From a virus: a DNA stretch of 64,000 nt. Location: positions 1 through 64,000 of IMG/VR virus record IMGVR_UViG_3300036398_003294, one strand, 5' to 3'. The translations under genes were made by a program, and so were the position numbers. Of the stretch, positions 19,801 through 26,760 are shown in pieces. Numbering within the stretch: position 1 is the first letter of the stretch; each line of letters opens with the position of its first letter. Below the pieces are notes generated by a model, which ran no database searches, was not told the DNA's origin, and was given only the letters and a program-made list of their open reading frames with translations.

Positions 19801-20166
19801 TTTAATAAGAACATCTTGAGCAAGTCTTTCGATATAGATGCCTTGAGGTTGAGCAGGTGGTTGGTAGAGGTTAACGATAGGTTGGATAACATTAAGATAA
19901 AAGGTTTCACTAATAGAAAGACTAAGAATGAGATTGTTATTACCATTATAAAGGATAAGACCATCAGGACTAAGAGCAGGATTAGGAAAGGTAAAGTAAT
20001 CACCATCAAAGAAAATATCTGCACCTGTGTAGGTTTGGTTTTCGATAGTGATGGAAAGATTACTAGGATCATCAGTAATGCCTTTAATAAAGATAGCTTT
20101 TTGAGTGGTGGAATAGGTAGCAGGACTATCTAATAAAGAACCACTAGGTGAAATAATTTGGATCAT
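16897..20166 (-). CDS. Baseplate J-like wedge protein
   Basis: 1089 aa from the ATG at 20166; an upstream TTG at 20181 is in frame but overlaps the preceding stop. Baseplate J proteins (T4 gp6 / P2 gpJ type) form the ring that joins baseplate wedges. The core shows the family pattern: VYVPVQALNIGIAGNVTSNQ, then NENPTFGGSEVES (about residues 480-520), and further on CPVDVKANIVVRKGYQ followed by NNLQNYISYLNLGSNLRVSD (about 870-915), the usual C-terminal J segment. The N-terminal ~450 residues are additional beta-rich domains, including a fibronectin-like part near QPQGIYIERLAQDVLIKFQH, so the protein is far longer than P2 gpJ (~300 aa). Downstream of the zinc-motif gene with an 11-bp gap. Confidence 0.85.
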   Translation of the reverse strand: MIQIISPSGSLLDSPATYSTTQKAIFIKGITDDPSNLSITIENQTYTGADIFFDGDYFTFPNPALSPDGLILYNGNNNLILSLSISETFYLNVIQPIVNLYQPPAQPQGIYIERLAQDVLIKFQHTDNEIKYYNLYASVSSGGGINGYQKINFEPLDPISYGIGKEVLTTIADETFNANTETADPLYAKLNFIQTDGSTNLASDVIFNSEVTESVKRLRLTANLSSIDIQTEIVFKHNRQATQNSTPPTIQIGAFASLSNENVLYYVATAVKVVDGTEIESAYSLEVVGKPVNINQSNVSLPVVSRQTLTTDMITTIHKLQPDALVNPGSVTRDVIIDPFVNEMERARFLLDFTYRAMSFTTLLAIDDPRNTGKSIAVNNSNYKTALGQALFFSEQNRVQAVIDSAFDKLAYNFGIKRRLGTRAIGEVVFFVKTAPTRTINIPAYTTIYAGSIPFQTTQFARISTDTLSSYYDPVKDRYAVYVPVQALNIGIAGNVTSNQIRNSSINGLSVNNENPTFGGSEVESNLDLSSRSINTLASVDTGTKSGIERLASATAGVTEVFIAGAESPYQFRGDGKVDVWIRGVSLATATDLYAPNFQTHKDSLFIPIAEGIYQFKLGDLSATLYKMIDNQTLGYGLKNATTGQWFDLTNHSITDDNIVILDTSLSQPDYNITDVIIGDWQENISEIIYLTRQPVESITSLIDENNVEYAQGTDYLFKKTQDPLLEGYSTKAKDNILINNGVITSDFYSTSEVFSFIGFYPYQLTKKGVDALSIQLRLDSSGDGETGFTFYNSSFEENPDFIIETTDDGYTTLTRTSNSTIPENVAVKVNYSYLLNLEVTYTYNQVLQNVQSQINIAKHLTADILVKECIPCPVDVKANIVVRKGYQVSQIDLAIRNNLQNYISYLNLGSNLRVSDVVRVLDNADGVAFIDLPLTQLSFSVNTPVIREEIIPNNSYTQIVALTTGVAIAWLIDVNLSQPVSTNGGELGRVYGNGLEFNLVSQSLVTTLGNTPNSVCIIGNADLVIGGNPIANSKNKILVALPVGKSPSEYTFHVNYQTADGLGFVNNLSLNPFSYFTVGNLNFTYRAE

Positions 20167-20177
20167 TTTTTTATCTT

Positions 20178-21206
20178 TCAATTGGTTAAGTCAATAGAAC
20201 CGGGGACTGCAAACACAATGTTAATTTCAACAGGTGTATTTGCTCTGCTAACAAGACTAATATCAACAAGGTAGGCATTATTAGTATTGGCAACTTGTTG
20301 CACATCAATTTTCCGAACAGATGCGATTTGTTCTTCTAAAGATAGCTTTTGTATTTTACCAACTTGATTTTGAATATTGATATGTTGATTAAGAGCCTGT
20401 CTAACAGATTCTTGTATGCTAAGTTTAGCAAGGTTATCTTGTTTAGCACCTACAAAATCAAAAGCATTAGTACCATACCAAGAGTGTTGAGGATTAGAAT
20501 TAATTTTAGTAAGGCAAACTTTAGCAACTTGCTGGTAAAGAAGATCATGTTTCTCTACTTGTTTAATTTCACCATACTCATTAAATCTAAGATCATTTTC
20601 GATACCTGTGCTACTGCATCGATTACAATAATTCTTTTCTGTTGTATATGAAACAAGGTAATTGCCTTTAACATTTTCATTAAAGCGAATGAAATATCCT
20701 AAGCCATCATCTCTTTTAAATAATTTCCAACCTGTATGTAATAACTTTCCTTGTGCTTTAAATTTCTCATAAGTAAATCCGAACTTATTTAAATCACCTT
20801 GTAATTCTAATCTCGAAGATAAACCTGTGGACTTATCTTTTATTTGAATAGATTGGTTTACTAGATTGACTTCTACCTTATTCATAGGCAGTGATGCAGT
20901 AAGTGTCTTTTGAATTTGTGTTGCAGACAAAAGACCTGTATCAAATTTAATAGGATAAGATACATTTTGATAAACAAAATTGTAGTTTGGATTGAGGATT
21001 TTATATGGAGCATTAGCAGGGAAGATAATTTCAGCAGATGAATAAAGACCTTCTTGATTTATGGTTATATTATTTTTAGTGATGGTGAAAAGACTAGAAC
21101 CATTGATAGGTGATCTAGTGACAACATCAGTAATATTATCTAAAGTGTAGGATTCAAACCTAATATAGTGTGGACATAGGTGTGAAACATGAATGTCTTT
21201 ACTCAT
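20178..21206 (-). CDS. Baseplate wedge-type protein with zinc-like CxxC motifs; first gene of the operon
   Basis: 342 aa. Two cysteine clusters are visible: LCPHY near residue 10 and YCNRCSSTGIENDL near residue 193. The second is followed by KHDLLYQQVAKVCLTKINSN and HSWYGT, a pattern I associate with myovirus wedge proteins in which a C..C..TG turn precedes a gp25-like segment. The C-terminal ~110 residues (NLAKLSIQESVRQALNQHI, then KIDVQQVA and VEINIVFAVPG) fit a gp25-like region. It heads the minus-strand baseplate operon. The upstream region has a 6-bp TATATG/CATATA inverted repeat enclosing the SD AAAGG. Moderately sure of baseplate role. Confidence 0.65.
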   Translation of the reverse strand: MSKDIHVSHLCPHYIRFESYTLDNITDVVTRSPINGSSLFTITKNNITINQEGLYSSAEIIFPANAPYKILNPNYNFVYQNVSYPIKFDTGLLSATQIQKTLTASLPMNKVEVNLVNQSIQIKDKSTGLSSRLELQGDLNKFGFTYEKFKAQGKLLHTGWKLFKRDDGLGYFIRFNENVKGNYLVSYTTEKNYCNRCSSTGIENDLRFNEYGEIKQVEKHDLLYQQVAKVCLTKINSNPQHSWYGTNAFDFVGAKQDNLAKLSIQESVRQALNQHINIQNQVGKIQKLSLEEQIASVRKIDVQQVANTNNAYLVDISLVSRANTPVEINIVFAVPGSIDLTN

Positions 21207-21271
21207 TTCTATATATGCCTTTCTTGTCTATCATATAAAGAGTATATATATTTAAAAAAAACTTTTAAAAA

Positions 21272-21322
21272 GTTGCAATCAAAGCTAATCGGTAAGTGTT
21301 TTATTACCATAGGTATGTAGGT
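21272..21322 (+). promoter_or_regulatory. Early promoter-like element, copy 2
   Basis: GTTGCAAT, AAGTGTTTTA and TAGGTATGTAGG in order (long form with TTACCA inserted after the TTTTA). The upstream tract AAACTTTTAAAAA is conserved in other copies. It drives the small gene at 21358 and lies in the divergent gap between it and the minus-strand baseplate operon. Confidence 0.7.
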
Positions 21323-21357
21323 AATGAACAAAAAACTCAAACAAAGGATGTCATCAA

Positions 21358-21600
21358 ATGATGAATGAACTTGTAAATCTCTGTAATACAAATGAAAATC
21401 TTGGCACTAGATACCATTGGTATCAAGAAAATGGTGTTATGTACTTTCTAGGTTTTGGTCTTAAAGGCTCTTTTACTTTCAATGAAAAAACTTTTGAGTA
21501 TGAACTTGTGCTTGATAACAAAGTACTTGCTAAAGATCAAATTGAAGAAAGTGATGACATTGCATATAGTTGTATGAGAGCAATTAGAAAAGAAATCTAA
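21358..21600 (+). CDS. Small early-type protein, 80 aa
   Basis: 80 aa, SD AAAGGATG, starting MMNEL. Net acidic, mixed alpha/beta, with a WYQENGVMYFLGFGLKGSF segment. No known domain. First gene behind element copy 2, which together with its size suggests early expression. No function can be assigned. Confidence 0.65.
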   Translation: MMNELVNLCNTNENLGTRYHWYQENGVMYFLGFGLKGSFTFNEKTFEYELVLDNKVLAKDQIEESDDIAYSCMRAIRKEI

Positions 21601-21603
21601 GTC

Positions 21604-21753
21604 ATGCAGTCAATATTAAATGATGTATATGCTTTGCTATATACTTGTAAAAGTTATCAAATAAGAACAGAAGTAGAATCTGTTCTTGTTAAAAACAAAC
21701 TCAACATAAAAATCCTAACTGCCTTAAAGACAAAACTCTTAAAGCATCAATAA
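21604..21753 (+). CDS. Very small predicted protein, 49 aa
   Basis: An ATG 4 bp after the preceding stop opens a 49-codon frame ending with TAA at 21751-21753 (product begins MQSILNDVYALLYTCK and ends KLLKHQ). Basic and helical. There is no clear SD of its own, so it would rely on translational coupling with the 80-aa gene. Its position in the same early transcript and its lack of conflict with other genes support it, but it may be spurious. Confidence 0.4.
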   Translation: MQSILNDVYALLYTCKSYQIRTEVESVLVKNKLNIKILTALKTKLLKHQ

Positions 21754-21768
21754 AAGTTTTTTTTGAGA

Positions 21769-21810
21769 GTTGCAATAGAAGCTAATCCACAAGTGTTTTA
21801 TTACTGTAGG
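21769..21810 (+). promoter_or_regulatory. Early promoter-like element, copy 3
   Basis: GTTGCAAT, AAGTGTTTTA, then TTACTGTAGG, preceded by the tract AAAAGTTTTTTTT. Lies directly upstream of the paralogous pair at 21838 and 22257. A 6-base complement of TGTTTT (AAAACA) lies just before the SD of the first gene. Confidence 0.68.
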
Positions 21811-21837
21811 AAACTTAACAAAACATGGAGTAAAAAA

Positions 21838-22257
21838 ATGGATACACAAGCCTTTATCAATAATGCCAAAGCTATTCTTATGGTAAGCAATGATGAGTGG
21901 ACAAAGAAATTTGCACAGTCATTATTAGACCAAGTCAATACAGGTAAAGCATTATCAGAAAAACAAATAAATCTTTTCAATGCTAAGTTGGATTTGATTT
22001 TCAATCCACCTGCACCTATTGAGATAGATCAAGAGTTTGTCAATCAAGTAAATGCTTTAAAGACTAAGACCAAATCTGAATGGCTTTTGACTTTCTGTGA
22101 TTCAATTCTCACTCAAATGAGAGCAGGTAGAGCATTAACAGAAAAACAAAAAGCAGTCTTTAAAGCTAAATATGACAAGTTAGTCTTAAAGATTAAACCT
22201 GTGAAATCTGAAGTTGATCCTGAATGGAATGACTATATGGATCAAGACAATAATTAA
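21838..22257 (+). CDS. Small early protein with internal helical repeat, paralog A
   Basis: 139 aa. The start at 21838 is chosen for GGAG 9 bases upstream; the frame extends further 5' but through the promoter element. The chain has two copies of one helical module: (D)EWTKKFAQSLLDQVNTGKAL with SEKQ (about residues 19-54) and SEWLLTFCDSILTQMRAGRA with LTEKQ (about 78-115). The same module type is in the 253-aa protein at 1819. Its first 11 residues (MDTQAFINNAK) are identical to those of the next gene, pointing to tandem duplication. The C-terminal tail is acidic. Function unknown. Confidence 0.7.
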   Translation: MDTQAFINNAKAILMVSNDEWTKKFAQSLLDQVNTGKALSEKQINLFNAKLDLIFNPPAPIEIDQEFVNQVNALKTKTKSEWLLTFCDSILTQMRAGRALTEKQKAVFKAKYDKLVLKIKPVKSEVDPEWNDYMDQDNN

Positions 22258-22676
22258 TGGATACACAAGCCTTTATTAATAATGCAAAATCTATTCTGAT
22301 TTGCAGTAATTCTATATGGACTAAAAACAAAGTTCAAGTTTTATTAGATCGAGTTCTTGCAGGCAAGTCTTTAGATACAGATCAAATTCATTTATTTGAA
22401 TATCTTTTAAATCGTGTCTTTCATCCAACACAGATCACAATAGAACTTAACTTTTACACAGTCACAGACCTTGCTACAGAACTTATTCGTATTTATTTTA
22501 CATCATGGCAGTTAATTTTTGTAGCAGAATTGAGAAAAAGCCTGCTAGAAAAGCAAGACATTTCTTATAACAAGCATTACATCTTTGATGTTTTATATAG
22601 GCAACTTGTCTTAAAACAAAAAACCTTAGAGGATGGACTAGATAATCAAATCTTATTTGAGATGGCTAACGAATAA
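22257..22676 (+). CDS. Small early protein, paralog B of 21838
   Basis: 139 aa. Its ATG overlaps the TAA of the previous gene (TAATG), so translation is coupled. N-terminus MDTQAFINNAKSILI matches paralog A. One recognisable module, KVQVLLDRVLAGKSLDTDQI (about residues 26-46); the second half has diverged. The pair probably arose by duplication and then diverged. No known domain. Confidence 0.68.
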   Translation: MDTQAFINNAKSILICSNSIWTKNKVQVLLDRVLAGKSLDTDQIHLFEYLLNRVFHPTQITIELNFYTVTDLATELIRIYFTSWQLIFVAELRKSLLEKQDISYNKHYIFDVLYRQLVLKQKTLEDGLDNQILFEMANE

Positions 22677-22690
22677 AATATTTATACTTA

Positions 22691-22723
22691 TTATCTTTTA
22701 TATATGCTTTAAATAAAGGATAA
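22691..22723 (+). promoter_or_regulatory. Hairpin covering the ribosome site of the 22729 gene
   Basis: TTATCTTTTAT (22691-22701) pairs with ATAAAGGATAA (22713-22723): 11 pairs with one G-U, 11-nt loop. The right arm contains the SD AAAGGA for the ATG at 22729. A TATATATG element (22699-22706) spans the end of the left arm and the loop, so RNA starting there would lack the left arm and leave the SD open. Confidence 0.55.
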
Positions 22724-22728
22724 AGATT

Positions 22729-24096
22729 ATGCCTGCAGGTTGGGAATTTTCAAGATCACCTTATCCAATGCCACCTAGAAATACATCAGCTAATTCACCT
22801 TTTCTTAAAGGTGCAATAGATTTAAGATGGGATAGTCCTTCTTTTATTCATGAAAATGAAGGTTGGATTATTCGTGGTGTCAATATCTATAGATCAAATA
22901 CATCAGATCGGGGTCCTTACCAAAGGATTAACCAACAGCCTATATCTGCTACTTTTTATAGAGATACTAATATTACTGAAATGATTTATGATGAAGTCAT
23001 TACAAATTGGATTAGTAAAGGCAGTAATGCAGATGGTTCTTATCGTTTCAGAACAGCAAGACCAATAGCTAGAATAGGTAGTGCAATTGAGCCATCTACA
23101 TCATATAGAGATGTCATTGTTAAAATAGATGGTCAAGTAGCTTATCCTGCTAGTGTCTTTGGTCAAACAGGTGATATTGTATTAAGACAAGGTGCAACAA
23201 CATCTGTAATCACTTTAATGAATGACATACAGCTTGCATTTGATCCAAATACAAGTGTAGTTACTTGTACATACCTGTCATATTTACCTGAAGGCAAAAT
23301 CAGTGCTATTATAGATAAAAAGACATATTATAGAGTAACAACAGTGGCAGAAGATCCTACTACAGGTGCTTTACATGAAAGTCCATTAGATTATACTCAA
23401 CCATTTAGTGATATTGAAATTGAGAAAGTAGATTGGATGTGGAGGGAAGGTGTAAGAAGAAATCAATGGGCATTAGAGCAAGGTGGTGAACGAGTTCGCT
23501 TATTCTTAAAGAAAGTAGTTGGTCAACCATGCGAGTGTGGAGCATTTAATAGATTTACATTAGAATATGGCAAGCAACCTGATTCAAGGTGTATTAGGTG
23601 TTTTGGTACAGGTTTAATAGGTGGATATGATGGACCCTATGATATTATAGTTGCACCTGATGATGCAGAAAGAAGAATAAGTCAAGCAACACAAGGTAGA
23701 AGGAAAGAACATAGCTATGAAGTGTATATAGGACCCTCACCTATAGTATCTCAAAGAGATTTTATAGTTAAGCAAAATAATGATCGGTATAGCATAGGGC
23801 CTGTAAGAAGACCAAATGCTAGAGGCAATGTATTGCAACAGCATTTTAATTTAGGATATTTTGAGCCTGCTGATATAAGATATTCTGTACCAATGGATGG
23901 AGTACCTGTATTATGGCATAAGACAAAATACACATATCAAACAATAAGAGATACATATTCAGCTAGGAATGATGCACCATATTCAACACAGCCTGATTCA
24001 GCGATACCAATGATGACAGAGAAAGATAGTGTATCTGCAAATCATGAATTAAGAGGCAGAACAGCAGTATGGGAAAACCATAATCATGGTGGATAA
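22729..24096 (+). CDS. Neck/head-tail connection type structural protein with zinc-like motif
   Basis: 455 aa. The middle carries a CxC...CxxC cluster: CECG near residue 268 and CIRCFGTGLIGGYDGPYDI near residue 288, a pattern I recall from conserved myovirus virion proteins. An N-terminal WIIRGVNIYRS...GPY.RIN segment looks fibronectin-like. Residues about 120-185 contain VIVKIDGQVAYPASVFGQTG with a DIVL continuation, the same kind of beta repeat present in the sheath protein. The C-terminus ends in a His-rich tail (NHNHGG). It heads the plus-strand tail/neck gene group and has an SD-covering hairpin. Assigned to the neck/tail region by context; exact role uncertain. Confidence 0.65.
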   Translation: MPAGWEFSRSPYPMPPRNTSANSPFLKGAIDLRWDSPSFIHENEGWIIRGVNIYRSNTSDRGPYQRINQQPISATFYRDTNITEMIYDEVITNWISKGSNADGSYRFRTARPIARIGSAIEPSTSYRDVIVKIDGQVAYPASVFGQTGDIVLRQGATTSVITLMNDIQLAFDPNTSVVTCTYLSYLPEGKISAIIDKKTYYRVTTVAEDPTTGALHESPLDYTQPFSDIEIEKVDWMWREGVRRNQWALEQGGERVRLFLKKVVGQPCECGAFNRFTLEYGKQPDSRCIRCFGTGLIGGYDGPYDIIVAPDDAERRISQATQGRRKEHSYEVYIGPSPIVSQRDFIVKQNNDRYSIGPVRRPNARGNVLQQHFNLGYFEPADIRYSVPMDGVPVLWHKTKYTYQTIRDTYSARNDAPYSTQPDSAIPMMTEKDSVSANHELRGRTAVWENHNHGG

Positions 24097-24112
24097 GATT
24101 TATTTTAAATAA

Positions 24113-24154
24113 GTTGCAATGAAAGCCTTTCGATAAGTGTTTATATATTGTTAG
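24113..24154 (+). promoter_or_regulatory. Early promoter-like element, copy 4
   Basis: GTTGCAAT followed by ATAAGTGTTTATATATTG. Directly after the 22729 gene and upstream of the acidic 98-aa gene. AAGTGTTT (24135-24142) has an exact inverted copy AAACACTT at 24171-24178. Confidence 0.66.
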
Positions 24155-24199
24155 TAAAAAACGAAATGAAAAACACTTTCAAAAAAAAGGACAAAGCAA

Positions 24200-24496
24200 A
24201 TGAGTGACGAACTTATTAAAGCAATGGAATGGTTAATGTGGCAACTTGGCATGATGTACACTGTTGATGAACACAGTTCAAGATACATTGAAGTATGTGG
24301 CAGTGAAAGTCATGCAGTGATTGAATACAGATGGCAAGGATTTGTTCAAGTTGTCATTTCTTCTGATTCAGATGATGAAGAAGAAAAAAGAGAAGATTTG
24401 ATACAAAGATGGGAAATTAAAGAAGATGAAGAGAATGAAGATTTACTTCAGATTGAAATGGAAAGCATCTTAAATTATGTAAGAAACAATATGTAA
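24200..24496 (+). CDS. Small acidic early-type protein, 98 aa
   Basis: 98 aa, SD AAGGAC. A hydrophobic/aromatic N-terminal half (AMEWLMWQLGMMY) is followed by an acidic stretch (SSDSDDEEEKREDL, KEDEENEDLL) near residues 55-85. Strongly acidic small phage proteins can mimic DNA or bind host enzymes, but nothing here proves that. It lies as a single early-type gene between two tail genes, behind element copy 4. Confidence 0.65.
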   Translation: MSDELIKAMEWLMWQLGMMYTVDEHSSRYIEVCGSESHAVIEYRWQGFVQVVISSDSDDEEEKREDLIQRWEIKEDEENEDLLQIEMESILNYVRNNM

Positions 24497-24506
24497 TAAA
24501 CTTTAA

Positions 24507-24538
24507 TCCTTTTATAAATGTTATCTTATATAAAAGGA
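24507..24538 (+). promoter_or_regulatory. Hairpin covering the ribosome site of the 24549 gene
   Basis: TCCTTTTATA (24507-24516) and TATAAAAGGA (24529-24538) form 10 perfect pairs around a 12-nt loop. The right arm holds the SD AAAAGGA for the ATG at 24549. TATAAATG (24513-24520), close to the T4 late promoter TATAAATA, spans left arm and loop. A start about 7 bases beyond it would yield RNA without the left arm. Confidence 0.58.
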
Positions 24539-24548
24539 ATATTGAAAA

Positions 24549-25130
24549 ATGGATAGATTAAAAAAGCAATTTGTCTTTAAACAGCCTTTAAAAGATAAGA
24601 CAAAAAAAGAAATAAAGTTCATTGCAGAAATGATCTTAAATGAAGTAAGAGAAGAGGCAAAAAGAGCAGGTCAATTATTTAGTGCAGTACCTAAAACACA
24701 AGAATTTATTTATTCGTTTGGTGTGCAAATCAAAGACAATGGTGATGTGGTCTTATATTCTACATGGCAACATATCAAATACCATTTAAAAAATAAGCCT
24801 GCATATCCAATGTATTGGTTAAAGACAGATAGAAATAAACCAAGACAAGCAATCCCTGTTAAAAATAAACAAGGTGAAATAGAATTTAGAACATTACCTT
24901 TAGTAACAGAAAAGTCATGGATTCATCCAGCTATTGTAAAATACTCATGGATAGAAAAAGCAATAGATAGAGCAGTGATGCAAGCTACTGCCATTTTAGC
25001 TTATGAGAAATTGACAGGACAAGAAATGCTTGATAGAAAAAAGCTAATGCTACAAGCTAAAAGAAAGCAAACTAGATTTAATGCTTTAACAACACGGAGT
25101 AAAAAAGATGGTGGACAAAATAATCGATGA
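24549..25130 (+). CDS. Neck/tail-completion protein, HK97 gp10-like
   Basis: 193 aa. The central part resembles the HK97 gp10 / tail-completion family: an N-terminal helix (EMILNEVREEAKRAGQLF), a strand region, then FRTLPLVTEKSWIHPAIVKY with a helix (IEKAIDRAVMQATAIL). The FR.....W.HP.i pattern is the recognisable part. Such proteins sit at the head-tail interface. The C-terminus is very basic (KRKQTRFNAL). It precedes the 369-aa tail gene by 37 bp. Confidence 0.6.
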   Translation: MDRLKKQFVFKQPLKDKTKKEIKFIAEMILNEVREEAKRAGQLFSAVPKTQEFIYSFGVQIKDNGDVVLYSTWQHIKYHLKNKPAYPMYWLKTDRNKPRQAIPVKNKQGEIEFRTLPLVTEKSWIHPAIVKYSWIEKAIDRAVMQATAILAYEKLTGQEMLDRKKLMLQAKRKQTRFNALTTRSKKDGGQNNR

Positions 25131-25167
25131 AGTTCTTAAAAGCATCTTCAAAAGGAGCAAATAAAAA

Positions 25168-26277
25168 ATGTTTCATTACTTAACATTAGAGGTTCGTAAT
25201 CTGATGATTGAAGAACTTAGGAAGTATTGGTCAGATCATCCAAGATATCCTGAATTAGCAAATAATATTCAAGGCAAATACAGCTTTGACCAAAGACCAC
25301 AATTTGGGATGGTGATTAAGACAGGTGGTGCAAATAATGTAGTGATGAGTGCAGATAACTATTTATCCACAGTAAGAGGATATGTTTATCTAGCTAAGAC
25401 AAAAAAACTACAATATGGATCTATTGAATGGGTAAAAGAAAATCCACAATTTAGAGCAGAAGAAGGCATCTATATTTTAGATATTACTCAAATGGAAGAT
25501 CAATATGAAACCTATCGTATAGATATTACTAAATATAAAAGAGTAAAAGAAACTGAGCCTGTCTTTATTAGTCCAACAGAAATTCAATTGTTAGGTACAC
25601 CTATTGAGAATAGTTTAAGAATTATTGAGAAACCATCATATATGCGATATGTGGAAGGTGTAGACTATACTTTAAATGGTGATGTGATTGAATTAGCAGA
25701 AGAATTATTAAATGGTTTAAATATAGAGATCACATATACAGAATTGCAGGTAGATGTGATTGAGCCTAAATATGTAAGACCTGATCAAGTTTATCATAAG
25801 ATCATCCCCGGGGTTTTAATTTATTTTGGTCGCAGGTTAAGAGGTGGTGATCAACAAGCAATCGTGGTTTTGGATGAACCTGATGATATTTATAGAGAGT
25901 ATGGTGGCAGATGGGATGTATCAGTAGAAATAGAAATTATAGCAAGAGATGTGCATTCACAAGCAGATTTAGCAGATAGGACAACAGTGTGGCTGTGGGC
26001 AGTATTAAAAGACCAGCTTGCATCAAGAGGCATTAATATGAATGAAGTGAGTTTAGGTGGTGAATCAGAAGAAGTGTATGATGAGAATGGTGATGATTAT
26101 TTTTACACAGCGAGTGTATCTACAACCTTGCAAGTGGATTGGTTTATGCACATCCCATTGATAGCACCATTAATGTCTTATGGGAAATCTTTAAGTTTAG
26201 AAAAAGAATTACCTGATGCTGAAAATCAAGTAGGATATACGGGTTTAGTGAAATATAAAATCCAAGATCTTAAATAA
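25168..26277 (+). CDS. Conserved neck/tail-terminator type structural protein
   Basis: 369 aa, SD AAAGGAG. The N-terminal block (ELRKYWSDHPRYPELANNIQ, GKYSFDQRPQFGMVIKTGG) matches a conserved virion protein I recall from other large myoviruses. The second half (VSVEIEIIARDVHSQADLAD followed by a WLWAVLKDQL helix) resembles tail-terminator proteins, with the Asp/Arg-rich helix and a long beta strand. It lies between the gp10-like gene and the zinc-ribbon/sheath genes, the usual place for neck and terminator genes. Assigned with moderate confidence. Confidence 0.65.
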   Translation: MFHYLTLEVRNLMIEELRKYWSDHPRYPELANNIQGKYSFDQRPQFGMVIKTGGANNVVMSADNYLSTVRGYVYLAKTKKLQYGSIEWVKENPQFRAEEGIYILDITQMEDQYETYRIDITKYKRVKETEPVFISPTEIQLLGTPIENSLRIIEKPSYMRYVEGVDYTLNGDVIELAEELLNGLNIEITYTELQVDVIEPKYVRPDQVYHKIIPGVLIYFGRRLRGGDQQAIVVLDEPDDIYREYGGRWDVSVEIEIIARDVHSQADLADRTTVWLWAVLKDQLASRGINMNEVSLGGESEEVYDENGDDYFYTASVSTTLQVDWFMHIPLIAPLMSYGKSLSLEKELPDAENQVGYTGLVKYKIQDLK

Positions 26278-26322
26278 TTTATTTATTATATCAATGTTAT
26301 TAAACAAAGAGGAGTAATCTTA

Positions 26323-26748
26323 ATGCCTATCTTAAAATTCCAATGTAGATCATGTGGTTTATCTTTTAGTAAAAGAGTTGCTACTGATATCAATTCTCAA
26401 TCCTGTAATTCATGTGGAAAAGAAGCCTTTTCTTCACTACAAGGTACAAAGAGTGTTGGATATAATGCAATTCAAGTAGCAGAAGTGAAACCACAGTCAA
26501 CAGGTATTGAAAGTTTAGATACTAACTTTGAACGAGTATTAATGCAAGATTCTATAAGAAAATGGGAAATTGCAAAGATGAGATATAAAGACAAAGTTAA
26601 GCTACTAGAAGAAACCAAAGGTAATCCATTAGATATAATCGTTGGATATGACAACGAGTATGTTATGGATAAGCATTACCATGAAACTCAAAGAGATATT
26701 AAAAACCAAGTCAGAAAAGAAATTGGATGTAACTTCCAACAAAAATAG
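26323..26748 (+). CDS. Zinc-ribbon protein upstream of the sheath gene
   Basis: 141 aa, SD AAAGAGGAG. The first 35 residues form a zinc ribbon, CRSCG...CNSCG, similar to FmdB-type ribbons. The rest is helical and charged (VLMQDSIRKWEIAKMRYKDK, then HYHETQRDIKNQVRKEIG). It ends 12 bp before the tail sheath start. Probably a small tail-assembly or chaperone-like protein; function unproven. Confidence 0.65.
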   Translation: MPILKFQCRSCGLSFSKRVATDINSQSCNSCGKEAFSSLQGTKSVGYNAIQVAEVKPQSTGIESLDTNFERVLMQDSIRKWEIAKMRYKDKVKLLEETKGNPLDIIVGYDNEYVMDKHYHETQRDIKNQVRKEIGCNFQQK

Positions 26749-26760
26749 GAGCAAAAGATT

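Noticed and set aside
19720-20133. 137-codon plus-strand frame opposite the baseplate-J gene
   Set aside because: It lies entirely within a confidently coding gene on the other strand, has no ribosome site, and its composition (runs of I, K, N, R, T) is what antisense of a threonine/leucine-rich gene gives.
21270-21330. Early element read as a standard sigma-70 promoter
   Set aside because: TTGCAA fits a -35 box, but the TATA-like part begins about 21-23 bases downstream and not about 17, and the most conserved part (AAGTGTTTTA) is where a variable spacer would be. A plain sigma-70 promoter is not supported.
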